Shown: piece after piece, positions 46,339 through 54,882 of the stretch
Layout of the letters: each line of letters starts with the position of its first letter
Position numbering within the stretch: the first letter of the stretch is position 1
Source: an uncultured Oscillibacter sp.
GTDB lineage: Bacteria; Bacillota; Clostridia; Oscillospirales; Oscillospiraceae
Assembly (NCBI GenBank): GCA_910585245.1
Contig: CAJUCO010000001.1
Location: 1-64,000 of the forward strand
Reading direction: 5' to 3'
Length of the DNA stretch: 64,000 bases
The notes under the pieces: generated by a model
The model's input: the letters and a program-made list of their open reading frames with translations, nothing else
Databases searched by the model: none
Told to the model about the DNA's origin: nothing
Made by a program: the position numbers and the translations under genes

Positions 46339-46893
46339 ATGGAGGACAAGGACATCGTCGCCCTGTACTGGGCGCGGTCGGAGGAGGCCATCCGCCGGAC
46401 AGCGGAAAAATACGGCGCTTACTGTGGCAAAATCATCTGCCGGGTGTTGGGAGACGGCCGGGATGCGGAGGAATGCCTCAGCGATACCTGGCTGGGGGCC
46501 TGGAACGCCATGCCGCCCCAAAAGCCCGCCCGATTGCCGCCCTTTTTGGGCCGCATTGCCCGGAACACGGCGTTGGACCGCTATGACTATAACAGCGCCC
46601 AGCGGCGGAACGGCGGCTTTGAGGCGGTGCTGGAGGAGCTGGCGGATTGCGTGGGCGGCACGCCCCTGGAGGAGGACTTTGATTTCCGCCGGTTAGGAGA
46701 GGCTATCTCCGGCTTTTTGGATACCACGTCTCCGGCGGTCCGGCTGGTGTTTTTGCGGCGGTACTGGTACTGTGACGGCGTGGCGGAGATCGCCGCCGGG
46801 ACGGGGTACAGCCAATCCAAAGTGAAATCCCTGCTCCACCGGACCCGGCAGGGTCTCAAGGAGCATCTGAGGAAGGAGGGCTATGACCTATGA
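46339..46893 (+). CDS. ECF-family RNA polymerase sigma factor
   Basis: A 184-residue sigma-70 family protein of ECF length starting behind AAAGGAGGG. Region 2 contains AEKYGAYCGKIICRVLGD and ECLSDTWLGAWNAMPP; region 4 contains AVRLVFLRRYWYCDGVAEIA and YSQSKVKSLLHRTRQGLK. Its stop overlaps the next gene's start (ATGA), the usual sigma/anti-sigma coupling. The promoter upstream looks ECF-like, so autoregulation is likely. Confidence 0.92.
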   Translation: MEDKDIVALYWARSEEAIRRTAEKYGAYCGKIICRVLGDGRDAEECLSDTWLGAWNAMPPQKPARLPPFLGRIARNTALDRYDYNSAQRRNGGFEAVLEELADCVGGTPLEEDFDFRRLGEAISGFLDTTSPAVRLVFLRRYWYCDGVAEIAAGTGYSQSKVKSLLHRTRQGLKEHLRKEGYDL

Positions 46894-48059
46894 CCAGAGA
46901 AGAACTGTTTCGCGCCGTGGGGGAGGTCCGGGAGGACCAAATCGAGGCGGCGGAAATCGTGAAAAAGCAAATCCACCCCTGGCGGCGTTTCGGTGCGCTG
47001 GCGGCGTGCTTGGCGCTGGTGGTGACGGTGGCCGCGGCGCCGGAACTGCGGGGAGCGGACCAATGGAAATGGACGGCTATCGTTAAGAGCTTCAATCCGG
47101 GTGCTGAAGTGAGCGAGGACCCCGACAGCTGGAAAGCCATCGTCCGGCCATTCAATCCCGAGGAGTCGGATTCCGGCGACGAAACAGCGGCGGGGGGCCT
47201 GGACGGCTCCGGCTATTGGACAGACGGCCCGAACCGGCCCACCCATCCCGACTACTCCACCGGCGTGGAGATCGGTCAGCTGAGCGGCCCGGGAAGCGGC
47301 GATGAGATGATTGGAATGTCAGCCTGCCTTGTTTGGCTGCCCCCGGAGGAGATTTTCACCCAGGATACGGTGATTTTCCGGGGAACCGTCCGGGAGCTGC
47401 ACTATTTTATGGTGGAGCCGGATGGTGGGTCTATGGAGCAGTATTACACCCGCGCCCTTGTGGAGGTCACAGACTCCATTCGAGGCGGCCTGACAGTGGG
47501 GGAGACCTACAGTCTTCTCTGGCTGGGGGCCAGGGACTATATGTCCACCTCCATCGCTGGGGCTCTGGAGAACCTGGACGCGGGCAGCGACGCCATCTTC
47601 ATGCCCATTCGAACGAACCAGGACACCGGCTGGCGGGAGGGAGACCGCTATTTCTGCTACGCAGACCTTGCGGAGTTCTACTTGGGTGAGGGAAACCGCT
47701 TTGTTTTCGCGGATACGGCGGATGGCCTGACCTTTGACCGGGGCACCTACACGGAGCTTGCGGAGGCGAAGACCCTGGAGGAAATCGCGGCCTATATCCG
47801 GGAGCAGATCGGGGAAAAGGAGCTCCCCCGGCATTTCGTCATCGGCGAGACAGTGGAGCCTGACTCCGGCGGATATGTCTTTGTGGAGGGAAGGGAGGAG
47901 ACCCAGCCCGCCGCAACGCCGGCGGTGCCTCAGACGGAGCCCTCGAGAGGCCCTTCGGAGACGGTGAACGCCCTACCCCCCGCCTCCGGTCCCAGCGGGG
48001 CCCGGGAGCTACCCGGCGGCGCTTTGGCCGGCGGCGAAACGCCGGACGTCAGCCCATAA
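46890..48059 (+). CDS. Anti-sigma-like membrane protein
   Basis: A 389-residue protein overlapping the sigma gene by 4 bp. A short cytoplasmic N-terminus (1-30) and one membrane segment (about 33-52) precede an extracytoplasmic part with a near-duplicated unit (WTAIVKSFNPGAE and WKAIVRPFNPEES) and a Pro-rich tail. No anti-sigma family motif (RskA, zinc-binding HXXXCXXC) is seen, so it is called by context: a membrane regulator sensing extracellular conditions. Confidence 0.75.
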   Translation: MTREELFRAVGEVREDQIEAAEIVKKQIHPWRRFGALAACLALVVTVAAAPELRGADQWKWTAIVKSFNPGAEVSEDPDSWKAIVRPFNPEESDSGDETAAGGLDGSGYWTDGPNRPTHPDYSTGVEIGQLSGPGSGDEMIGMSACLVWLPPEEIFTQDTVIFRGTVRELHYFMVEPDGGSMEQYYTRALVEVTDSIRGGLTVGETYSLLWLGARDYMSTSIAGALENLDAGSDAIFMPIRTNQDTGWREGDRYFCYADLAEFYLGEGNRFVFADTADGLTFDRGTYTELAEAKTLEEIAAYIREQIGEKELPRHFVIGETVEPDSGGYVFVEGREETQPAATPAVPQTEPSRGPSETVNALPPASGPSGARELPGGALAGGETPDVSP

Positions 48060-48169
48060 AAAGCCCTTGGCAGAAGTTTCACCGCCCACAGGCGGCGAAA
48101 GAAATGGTAGTCCGTTTTTGCGGCGGCATCCGCGTCACAAAAAATATCCCTCCGTTTTGGGTGTGCGAA

Positions 48170-48202
48170 GAGGCCCCGTCCGCCAAAGGCAGACGGGGCC
48201 TC
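48170..48202 (+). terminator. Terminator after the sigma operon
   Basis: GAGGCCCCGTC pairs with GACGGGGCCTC. A second hairpin TCGTCCAAAATC/GATTTTGGACGA lies at 48235-48262, between it and the convergent HIT gene end, without a T-run. Confidence 0.7.
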
Positions 48203-48271
48203 TAATTGCGCGGAAGAACGGCAATCCTTCCCTCTCGTCCAAAATCCACAGATTTTGGACGAAACCAAAGG

Positions 48272-48610
48272 TCAGCCCGGAGGCCAGGTCATATCCCGGC
48301 CGGAGAGAACATGGAAGTGGAGGTGGAAGACGCTCTGGCCAGCCTGTTCACCGATGTTGGAAACCACCCGGTAACTCTCCAGCCCCAACTCCTGGGAGAG
48401 CTTGGCGATGACCTCGAAAATATGGGCTACTACGCAGCTGTTGTCCGCCGTGACTTCAGAGACGGAGCCAATGTGGGCTTTGGGGATCACCAGGAAGTGG
48501 GTGGGAGCCTGAGGAGCGATGTCGTGGAAGGCATAGCACAGATCGTCCTCGTAGACCTTATTGCTGGGGATTTCCCCGGCGGCAATGTTGCAAAATAGAC
48601 AGTCGGACAT
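48272..48610 (-). CDS. HIT-family nucleotide-binding protein (HinT-like)
   Basis: A 112-residue protein starting at ATG 48610 behind AAGGAGG. The histidine triad FHLHFHVL is present, with the N-terminal CLFCNIAAGEIPS zinc-type motif of HinT-like proteins. It hydrolyses adenosine phosphoramidates or related nucleotides. A 182-bp gap separates it from the DUF4250 gene upstream. Confidence 0.93.
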   Translation of the reverse strand: MSDCLFCNIAAGEIPSNKVYEDDLCYAFHDIAPQAPTHFLVIPKAHIGSVSEVTADNSCVVAHIFEVIAKLSQELGLESYRVVSNIGEQAGQSVFHLHFHVLSGRDMTWPPG

Positions 48611-48792
48611 GGAAAAAACCTCCTTCGTTGTTAAGCAGGGCGCGGGAATATCCCGTGTCCCGCTGTGATCAGCCGGGTCGGTGTGCAAAAGATGTTTTCC
48701 GCAATAGAGGCGCCGGAACAGGTAGCCCTGGAGGCTTCCGCCGCCGGGCCGGTGGCGATGCACTCCGGGCACGGATTTTCTGCTATGGCATA

Positions 48793-48981
48793 TCAGTTTA
48801 GCGCCTCTGGGATAAACTGGTTGCGCTCCGCATTATACTGGTAATCCAATTCCGCCAACACTTTTCGAAGGGACGCCTCATCCGCATCCAGAGCGGCGCA
48901 GAGTTCAGAGAGGTTGGGATACTCGTCTCGGAGCTTGGTGTTGACGTAGCTCAAAAGGATCACAGGATCATTTGGAAGCAA
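48793..48981 (-). CDS. DUF4250-type small protein
   Basis: A 62-residue protein with TTG start behind GAGGGGGAAA. LPNDPVILLSYVNTKLRDEY and the end YNAERNQFIPE match the DUF4250 pattern. The function is unknown. It is probably co-transcribed with the cupin gene. Confidence 0.82.
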   Translation of the reverse strand: MLPNDPVILLSYVNTKLRDEYPNLSELCAALDADEASLRKVLAELDYQYNAERNQFIPEALN

Positions 48982-48994
48982 GGCGGTTTCCCCC

Positions 48995-49333
48995 TCACTG
49001 CTCCGTCACCACGGCGAAGAAGCGCAGGTCCTCGCCGCCCTCGGGGCTGTCGTTCATCAGGCTGTGGGCGTGGCCCTTGGGGCAGTAGTGGCAGCTTCCG
49101 GCTTCCAGGGGCTCACAGCCGTCGTCGTACAGAATTTTTCCCTTGCCGGATAGGATGTAGATGATCTCGCTTCCGGTGTCGTGGGTGTGCATTCCGATCG
49201 TGGCCCCGGGAATCAGCCGTCCCCGCATAATTTTGTTCAGGGGGTCGGTGTACATCCGTACACGGGCCTCTTTCTCGCCGCCCCGCATATGCGGGATGAC
49301 GTTGGGTTCCATCTTGTCAAATTCGATCAGCAT
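48995..49333 (-). CDS. Cupin-domain protein
   Basis: A 112-residue cupin with the metal-binding pattern IGMHTHDTGSEIIYILSGKG followed by SCHYCPKGHAHS. It starts behind AAAGGAGC. Likely a small metal-dependent isomerase or binding protein; the substrate is unknown. Confidence 0.87.
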   Translation of the reverse strand: MLIEFDKMEPNVIPHMRGGEKEARVRMYTDPLNKIMRGRLIPGATIGMHTHDTGSEIIYILSGKGKILYDDGCEPLEAGSCHYCPKGHAHSLMNDSPEGGEDLRFFAVVTEQ

Positions 49334-49346
49334 GGTTCCGCTCCTT

Positions 49347-51992
49347 TCAGCTTAGTTTCCCGGCCACGAAGTCGTCCACCATGGCCAGGGCGTCGTCCAG
49401 TTTCAAAACATCCGTGCCGCCGCCCATGGCGCTGTCCGGCTTTCCGCCGCCCTTGCCGCCGCAGACGGGGGCGATAGCCTTAATGATGTCTCCGGCTTTT
49501 ACGCCCCGAGCCACCGCGTCCTTGCCGCAGACCGCCTGGAAGGTGATTTTTCCGTTGTTGACGGAGGCCAGCACGCCCACCACGCCGGGTTCCTTGTCTC
49601 GGAGGAAGTCGCCCATTTTTCGCAGGGCGTTGGCGTCCAAACCGTCCCGCTGGGCGGTGAGGACCTTGAGGCCCCCAACATCCTTGGCGCTCATAAGGAA
49701 GTTCCGGGCCTCGCCCAGGGAAGCCTCCGCCTTGAACTTCTCCAGGGCCTGACGCAGCTCCTTGGTCTCGGCCAGCTGCTGCTCGATGCGGCTCTCCAGC
49801 TCCGCCGGGGAGGTTTTCAGCAGCTGGGCGGCGTGGAACAGCATCTGCTGGTTCCGGTTCACCGTCTCCAGAGTCAACCTGCCCACGGTGGCCTCAATGC
49901 GCCGCACGCCGGAAGCCACGGACCCCTCGGACCTCACCCGGAAGGGACCGGCTTTGGCGGTGTTATCCAGGTGGGTGCCGCCGCAGAACTCCATGGAGAA
50001 ATCTCCCATTTCCACCACGCGCACCACGTCGCCGTACTTCTCGCCGAACATGGCCACCGCGCCCTTGCGCTTGGCCTCCTCAATGGGCAGGACCTCCGTC
50101 ACCACAGGCAGGCCCTCTAAAATGGCGTCGTTTACCAGCCGGTCGATCTCGCTGAGTTGCTCCGGGGTGATGGCCTCGAAGTGGGTGAAGTCAAAGCGGA
50201 TTCGGTCCGGCTCCACCAGGGAGCCCGCTTGGTGGACATGGTCTCCCAGGACTTTTTTCAAAGCCGCGTCCAGCAGGTGGGTGGCGCTGTGTGCCCGGCG
50301 GATGGCCTTCCGGCGCTCTTCGTCAATGGAGGCGGTGACGGAACCGCCCACTTTCAGCTCGCCGCTTTTTAAAACGCCGGTGTGGAGGAACTTTCCACCC
50401 TTGTTTTTTTGCACGTCATGGACCCGGAATACGCAGTTTTCCCCGGCGGAAATCACGCCGTGGTCCGCCACCTGTCCGCCCATTTCGGCATAAAAAGTAG
50501 TCTGGTCCAGCACCAGCGTGGCCTCGGCCCCGGAGACGATCTCCTCCCGAAGCTCGCCCTCTACCACAATGGCCAAGAGCTTGGCCTCCACGGTCTCCCG
50601 GTCATAGCCTACGAACTGTGTGGCGGGCATATCGCTGCCAAACTCGATGCCCGCCCAGCCCAGATCGCCCAGGGCCTCCCGGGCCTTCCGCGCCCGAACC
50701 CGCTGCTCTTCCATCAGCGCTTTAAAACCGTCCCGGTCCACGCTCATGCCCTCTTCCTCCACCATCTCCACGGTCAGGTCGATGGGGAAGCCGAAGGTGT
50801 CGTAGAGCTTGAAGGCGTCCGCGCCGGAGAAAACCGTCTCTCCCCGCTGCTTGTGAGCGGCGAGAAGGTCATTGTAAATCCGGAGTCCGCCGTCAATGGT
50901 TTTGGAGAAATTCTCCTCCTCTGTGCGGATGACCTTGGTGATGTAGTCCTGTTTCTCCCGGAGATCGGGATAGGCGGACTCGTTTTCGTGGACCACCGTG
51001 TCCACCACGTCGAAGAGGAAGGGCTTTTCCACGCCCAGCAGCCGCCCATGCCGGGCCGCCCGGCGGAGGAGGCGGCGGAGGACATAGCCCCGGCCCTCGT
51101 TGCTGGGGAGTACGCCGTCGCAGATCATCATGACGGAGGAGCGGATGTGGTCAGTGATGACCCGGAGGCTTACGTCGGTTTTGTGGCTTTCCCCGTAGTG
51201 GGCGTGGGTGATTTCGGAGACTTTGTTGGTGATATTCATCACCGTGTCCACATCGAAGAGAGAGCCCACGTTCTGGCACACGCAGGCCAGCCGCTCCAGG
51301 CCCATGCCCGTGTCGATGTTTTTGTTTTTCATCTCCTCATAGTGCCCTTCGCCGTCGTTGACAAATTGGGAGAAGACGTTGTTCCAGACCTCGATATACC
51401 GGTCACAGTCGCAGCCCACGGTGCAGGAGGGTTTTCCGCAGCCGTGCTCCTCGCCCCGGTCATAGTAGACCTCGGAGCAGGGACCGCAGGGGCCCGCGCC
51501 GTGCTCCCAGAAGTTGTCCTCCTTGCCGAAGCGGAAGATGCGCTCCGCGGGGATGCCAATGTCCTTGTTCCAGATTTCAAAGGCCTCGTCATCGTCCAGA
51601 TAGATGGAGGGGTAGAGCCGATCCTCCTCCAGACCCACCACCTTGGTCAAAAACTCCCAACAATAGGGGATGGCGTCCTTTTTAAAGTAGTCGCCAAAGG
51701 AGAAGTTGCCCAGCATCTCGAAGTAGGTGCCGTGGCGGTCGGTTTTGCCGATGTTTTCAATGTCCCCGGTACGGATGCACTTTTGGCAGGTGCAAACCCG
51801 GTCCCGGGGGGGCTCCTCCTCCCGGGTGAACCAGGTTTTCATGGGGGCCATGCCGCTGTTGATGAGCAGAAGGCTGGCGTCACCCGCAGGGGGGATCAGG
51901 GAAAAGCTGGGCAGGCGGAGATGGCCTTTGCTCTCAAAATAGCTGAGGAACATCTCCCGCAGCTCGTTCAGGCCGTGGTAGGGGTGAGACAT
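49347..51992 (-). CDS. alaS: Alanyl-tRNA synthetase
   Basis: An 881-residue synthetase starting at ATG 51992 behind GGGAGG. It contains motif 2-type LGNFSFGDYFKKDAI, GPCGPCSEVYYDRG and the editing-domain FCGGTHLDNTA. A zinc-type cluster CGKPSCTVGCDCDRY is inserted, as in some clostridial enzymes. The C-terminal DHHA1/C-Ala region with GGGKGGGKPD is intact. Expression is expected to follow the T-box upstream of the intervening 143-residue gene. Confidence 0.97.
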   Translation of the reverse strand: MSHPYHGLNELREMFLSYFESKGHLRLPSFSLIPPAGDASLLLINSGMAPMKTWFTREEEPPRDRVCTCQKCIRTGDIENIGKTDRHGTYFEMLGNFSFGDYFKKDAIPYCWEFLTKVVGLEEDRLYPSIYLDDDEAFEIWNKDIGIPAERIFRFGKEDNFWEHGAGPCGPCSEVYYDRGEEHGCGKPSCTVGCDCDRYIEVWNNVFSQFVNDGEGHYEEMKNKNIDTGMGLERLACVCQNVGSLFDVDTVMNITNKVSEITHAHYGESHKTDVSLRVITDHIRSSVMMICDGVLPSNEGRGYVLRRLLRRAARHGRLLGVEKPFLFDVVDTVVHENESAYPDLREKQDYITKVIRTEEENFSKTIDGGLRIYNDLLAAHKQRGETVFSGADAFKLYDTFGFPIDLTVEMVEEEGMSVDRDGFKALMEEQRVRARKAREALGDLGWAGIEFGSDMPATQFVGYDRETVEAKLLAIVVEGELREEIVSGAEATLVLDQTTFYAEMGGQVADHGVISAGENCVFRVHDVQKNKGGKFLHTGVLKSGELKVGGSVTASIDEERRKAIRRAHSATHLLDAALKKVLGDHVHQAGSLVEPDRIRFDFTHFEAITPEQLSEIDRLVNDAILEGLPVVTEVLPIEEAKRKGAVAMFGEKYGDVVRVVEMGDFSMEFCGGTHLDNTAKAGPFRVRSEGSVASGVRRIEATVGRLTLETVNRNQQMLFHAAQLLKTSPAELESRIEQQLAETKELRQALEKFKAEASLGEARNFLMSAKDVGGLKVLTAQRDGLDANALRKMGDFLRDKEPGVVGVLASVNNGKITFQAVCGKDAVARGVKAGDIIKAIAPVCGGKGGGKPDSAMGGGTDVLKLDDALAMVDDFVAGKLS

Positions 51993-52035
51993 AGGAATTA
52001 CCTCCCAAAATATGATTTTAAAGATCAAAGTTGCT

Positions 52036-52467
52036 TCAGAGTGATTCCATGACAATTTTATAGTCGGACCCGTCCGAGTCCGCATCATCGGGGCCGCAGG
52101 GTACGGCGTAAAACCGTTTGCCGGTCAAGGAACGCAGGTTCCGGATATCCTGAATATCGCTGGAACCAAATTCCTGGTAACAGGTAAGTGCGCTGGCCTG
52201 ATTCAGCTCGTCATAGAAGTCGGTGACATAGACGGAGTAGTTGTCCAGGATGTCTTCAAAGGGAATTTGCGTGATATCCTGAGGGCAGCCGCCCTCTTCG
52301 CCGTAACAGTCCGGCTCCATTTCAAAGGTCAGGGAAGTGACATAAATGTACTCGTGACCAAACCCCGGCTGCCAGTATGGATTTTTACCCCGATAGATGC
52401 CCTCCTCCACCATTTGGTACGCCGGTCCGGCATATTTTTCCGGGGTATAATTTTGAAAATTCTTCAC
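52036..52467 (-). CDS. Protein of unknown function between the T-box and alaS
   Basis: A 143-residue protein with GTG start at 52467 behind AAAGGAGC. It is acidic, soluble-looking (no signal peptide, no membrane segment), with conserved-looking Cys (PDCYGEEGGC) and the C-terminal FYAVPCGPDDADSDGSDYK. I recognise no family. Its position between the alanine T-box and alaS means it is induced together with alaS, so a role in translation quality control or alanine metabolism is possible but unproven. 43 bp separate it from alaS. Confidence 0.75.
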   Translation of the reverse strand: MKNFQNYTPEKYAGPAYQMVEEGIYRGKNPYWQPGFGHEYIYVTSLTFEMEPDCYGEEGGCPQDITQIPFEDILDNYSVYVTDFYDELNQASALTCYQEFGSSDIQDIRNLRSLTGKRFYAVPCGPDDADSDGSDYKIVMESL

Positions 52468-52492
52468 GGAAAGCTCCTTTCCAAATCGGAAT

Positions 52493-52728
52493 AAAAAAGC
52501 CCCTGACAACGTCAGGGGCGAAGGCCTGCTTCGCGGTACCACCCTAATTACCCCCGGTTTGCGGGGACATCTTGAGCCATCCGGTAACGGGGATGAGCCG
52601 TTCCGCTCTTCGCGGACCGCTCCAAAGTGGCGGCCTTGCGGCGTGGACGAGGGGCTTTCACCGTCCCCCTCTCGCTGAGGAACCGTCTCGCAGGGCTGGC
52701 TTTTTCACGGCGTTTCGCTTTATGAACC
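52493..52728 (-). ncRNA. T-box riboswitch (alaS operon)
   Basis: The 14-nt T-box AGGGTGGTACCGCG (52532-52545, minus strand) and a terminator GCCCCTGAC/GTCAGGGGC with six T residues (52493-52519) are unmistakable. Stem I features (AGCGAGA and GGTGAAAG distal loops) are present. Uncharged tRNA binding should switch the terminator to antiterminator. The specifier codon cannot be assigned by eye; alanine is inferred from alaS. Confidence 0.93.
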
Positions 52729-52734
52729 GTAGCT

Positions 52735-52762
52735 ATTATATCGTATTCGCGGCGTTTGTCAA
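52735..52762 (-). promoter_or_regulatory. alaS operon promoter
   Basis: TTGACA (52757-52762) and TATAAT (52735-52740) are 16 bp apart on the minus strand. Confidence 0.8.
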
Positions 52763-52868
52763 TGGGGAGATTTGAGATTTTTCCAGGAGGCCTGTCTCGG
52801 GATAAAACGCGCGATGGAGCGTTCCGCCTGGAAAACGGGAACGGGCCTGGGGAAAGGCATACTTTTTA

Positions 52869-53045
52869 TTACTTCTTCCGCCGGGGGCCGACCGGCTTCC
52901 CGGTGAGAATGCACACGCCGCTTTTGTCGCATTTCCCACAGCCGATACAGTGGGAGGGGCCTTGAATGTGCTTGTGAATGGTGTACTGTAGCCACGCCGC
53001 GCCTCCAACGACCGCCATCAAAAGCATCCATCCCCATACCGTCAT
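52869..53045 (-). CDS. 58-residue Cys-rich membrane protein
   Basis: Reading the minus strand from ATG 53045 (behind AGGAGGAA) to TAA 52869 gives a 58-residue protein: one membrane segment (about 4-20, VWGWMLLMAVVGGAAW), then SHCIGCGKCDKSGVCIL and a basic end PRRKK. It resembles the small FeoB-associated Cys-rich membrane proteins in size and layout, with a CX2CX2C...C cluster that could bind metal. An inverted repeat covers part of its ribosome site. Confidence 0.75.
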   Translation of the reverse strand: MTVWGWMLLMAVVGGAAWLQYTIHKHIQGPSHCIGCGKCDKSGVCILTGKPVGPRRKK

Positions 53046-53054
53046 GGCCGTTCC

Positions 53055-53095
53055 TCCTGTGATATGTTAAAAGTTTTTTCCAGAATATCACAGGA
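53055..53095. promoter_or_regulatory. Inverted repeat over the ribosome site of the Cys-rich protein gene
   Basis: TCCTGTGATAT (53055-53065) pairs with ATATCACAGGA (53085-53095) across a 19-nt T-rich loop. It covers the stop codon of the upstream minus-strand gene and overlaps the AGGAGGAA of the 58-residue gene, so it could control translation or bind a dimeric regulator. Confidence 0.5.
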
Positions 53096-53534
53096 ACAGG
53101 ACCTTCGTCAGTGGCATCTGCAACAAATAAAGTCCCAACAGAGGCAACAGGACTTCTGCCGGACCGGGGAGACGGGGAAGAGGGAACTCCTGAGGATCAA
53201 TCACAGCGCCGTCCGGCCGGGGAAGGGCCCGTTGGACACAAAGCACTGGCTCCGTCAAGCTGGACAAAGTTAGACTATCCCTGGGAGACAGGCCGTAGGA
53301 GACCACGGTCTCTGCCCGGACTTGTGCCGGGACGGCTTGATCTCCCGGAGACAGCAACAGGCGGCAGATGATCTCGCCCTCCCGGCGTTGCGCCAGCGTC
53401 TGCCGGCCCTCCGGCGTCAGGGCCAGCAGGGGCCAGAAGTGCTCCGTCAGTTCTGTTTCCCGCCGGACCCGCTGGGTTCCAGGCGGCAGAAGGTGCGCCC
53501 ACTCTTTGGGGCAGTCATAGATTGCGGCGTCCAT
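53088..53534 (-). CDS. Protein of unknown function
   Basis: A 148-residue protein with no signal peptide or membrane segment except a hydrophobic C-terminus (about 125-145). DAAIYDCPKEWAHLLPPGTQ is the most distinctive start. I recognise no family. It precedes the Cys-rich membrane protein on the same strand with a 42-bp gap, so they are probably co-transcribed. The ribosome site is GGGGGAATGGG, rather weak. Confidence 0.55.
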   Translation of the reverse strand: MDAAIYDCPKEWAHLLPPGTQRVRRETELTEHFWPLLALTPEGRQTLAQRREGEIICRLLLSPGDQAVPAQVRAETVVSYGLSPRDSLTLSSLTEPVLCVQRALPRPDGAVIDPQEFPLPRLPGPAEVLLPLLGLYLLQMPLTKVLFL

Positions 53535-53777
53535 CCCATTCCCCCCGTTTTATTTGACGGAAATTAGTGTTTGCGCAGGTCGCAATTCCATGCAAAATTT
53601 CCTCGTCTTTTTCCGGCGGATGTGGTACAATATGATGTCATCAACTGTGGATATACCGCCTTCGTCTGCTGAATCCAAAGGTGCATCCATGTCTTGAGGT
53701 CCCTGGTATCCGTTGGGATATTATAAAGCACAACGCTGTCAGGGGGCCTTGTATCTTGCAACAGGAGGTGAGGGGCC
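53535..53777. other. Intergenic stretch, no gene seen
   Basis: The stretch holds a possible -10 box TACAAT (53626-53631) for the DUF5662 gene without a clear -35 partner. No coding or structured RNA element is recognised. Confidence 0.5.
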
Positions 53778-54323
53778 TTGAATTTCTGGGGCCATTTGAA
53801 AACCGTGAACCGCCACCGCGCCCTGGTGCGCAAGCACTGCTTCCGCTTGGGACTTTACTGGCAGGGGCTGACCCACGACCTGTCTAAATATTCTCCGGTG
53901 GAGTTTTGGCCGGGGGTGAAGTATTTTCAGGGGGACCACAGTCCCAACGATCAACAGCGCCGGGAAGAGGGATACAGCGCCGCGTGGCTCCACCACAAGG
54001 GCCGGAACCGCCACCACTTTGAGTATTGGACCGATTACCAGCAGGACGGCAGCGGTATCGGTGGCGTGGAGATGCCGGCGAAATATGTAGCGGAGATGTT
54101 TTGCGACCGGCTGGCCGCCAGTAAGGTTTATAAGGGCAAGGATTTCGCTTCCGGCGATCCCTATCAGTTTTTTCAGCGGGGCAAGGGGCGGCGATTGCTG
54201 CTTCACCCGTCTACGTCAGCGCTTCTGGAAAAAATTTTGATTACGCTTCGGGACAAAGGAGAGGACGCGGCTTTTGACTATGTCCGCCGGGAGGTCCTTG
54301 GGAAAAAGCAGAAGGAGATATGA
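53778..54323 (+). CDS. DUF5662-type protein
   Basis: A 181-residue protein with TTG start behind CAGGAGGTGAGG. It contains a histidine/aspartate-rich stretch (GLYWQGLTHDLSKYSP, AWLHHKGRNRHHFEYW, FCDRLAASKVYKG) reminiscent of metal-dependent phosphohydrolases, as in the DUF5662 family. The function is unknown. The next gene overlaps its stop (ATGATG). Confidence 0.82.
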   Translation: MNFWGHLKTVNRHRALVRKHCFRLGLYWQGLTHDLSKYSPVEFWPGVKYFQGDHSPNDQQRREEGYSAAWLHHKGRNRHHFEYWTDYQQDGSGIGGVEMPAKYVAEMFCDRLAASKVYKGKDFASGDPYQFFQRGKGRRLLLHPSTSALLEKILITLRDKGEDAAFDYVRREVLGKKQKEI

Positions 54324-54847
54324 TGGAAGAAAGCAGAGTTCGCGGGCTTTTACAGCCGGGAGAGCGTCTTTTGTGGGAGGGGGCGCCGGAGCAGGGAATC
54401 CGTCTCCAACGGTCTGACTGGTATACCATTCCCTTCAGTCTGGTCTGGTGCGGCATACTTGTAGTTGCCCTTGGCCGTCCGATGAGAGTGATGGCGTGGA
54501 ATCCGTTCTATAGCGTCATGTATTTGCCCTTTGTCCTGGCGGGCCTTTACCTGCTGATTGGCCGTTTTTTCCTTCGGGCGTGGCGGTTGGCAGGGATGCG
54601 CTACGGTGTGACGGATAAGCGGGTCATCATCGCCGGACGCCGGGAGACGGTTTTTTTGATGTATGGTCAGATTCCCATGCTACATAAAGAGTTTCGCCGG
54701 AGTGGTGTTGGAACCATCTGGTTTCACCGGCCCACTTACTACGGCAGCGGGGAGCACCGGCGCAGTGTTCCCGGTGTGGGATTTGAGGAAATCAACGATG
54801 CGGAGCGGGTCTGCCAGCTAATAGAGCGGCAGATGCTGGGCCGGTAA
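54320..54847 (+). CDS. Membrane protein with PH-like domain
   Basis: A 175-residue protein with a membrane segment pair (about 36-78) and the short bacterial PH-like strand pattern YGVTDKRVIIAGRRETVFLMYG. It overlaps the DUF5662 gene by 4 bp. The function is unknown. Confidence 0.75.
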   Translation: MMEESRVRGLLQPGERLLWEGAPEQGIRLQRSDWYTIPFSLVWCGILVVALGRPMRVMAWNPFYSVMYLPFVLAGLYLLIGRFFLRAWRLAGMRYGVTDKRVIIAGRRETVFLMYGQIPMLHKEFRRSGVGTIWFHRPTYYGSGEHRRSVPGVGFEEINDAERVCQLIERQMLGR

Positions 54848-54848
54848 A

Positions 54849-54881
54849 AACGCGTGGAGGGATTCGCCTCCACGCGTTTTC
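54849..54881. terminator. Bidirectional terminator
   Basis: AAAACGCGTGGAGG pairs with CCTCCACGCGTTTT between the converging PH-like and XRE genes. Confidence 0.85.
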
Positions 54882-54882
54882 A

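Noticed and set aside
48611..48792. Possible small gene with CPEC motif between the HIT and DUF4250 genes
   Set aside because: The frame with the Cys motif has no start codon behind a ribosome site.
50382..52052. 556-codon plus-strand frame over alaS
   Set aside because: It is antisense to an unmistakable synthetase and has no ribosome site.
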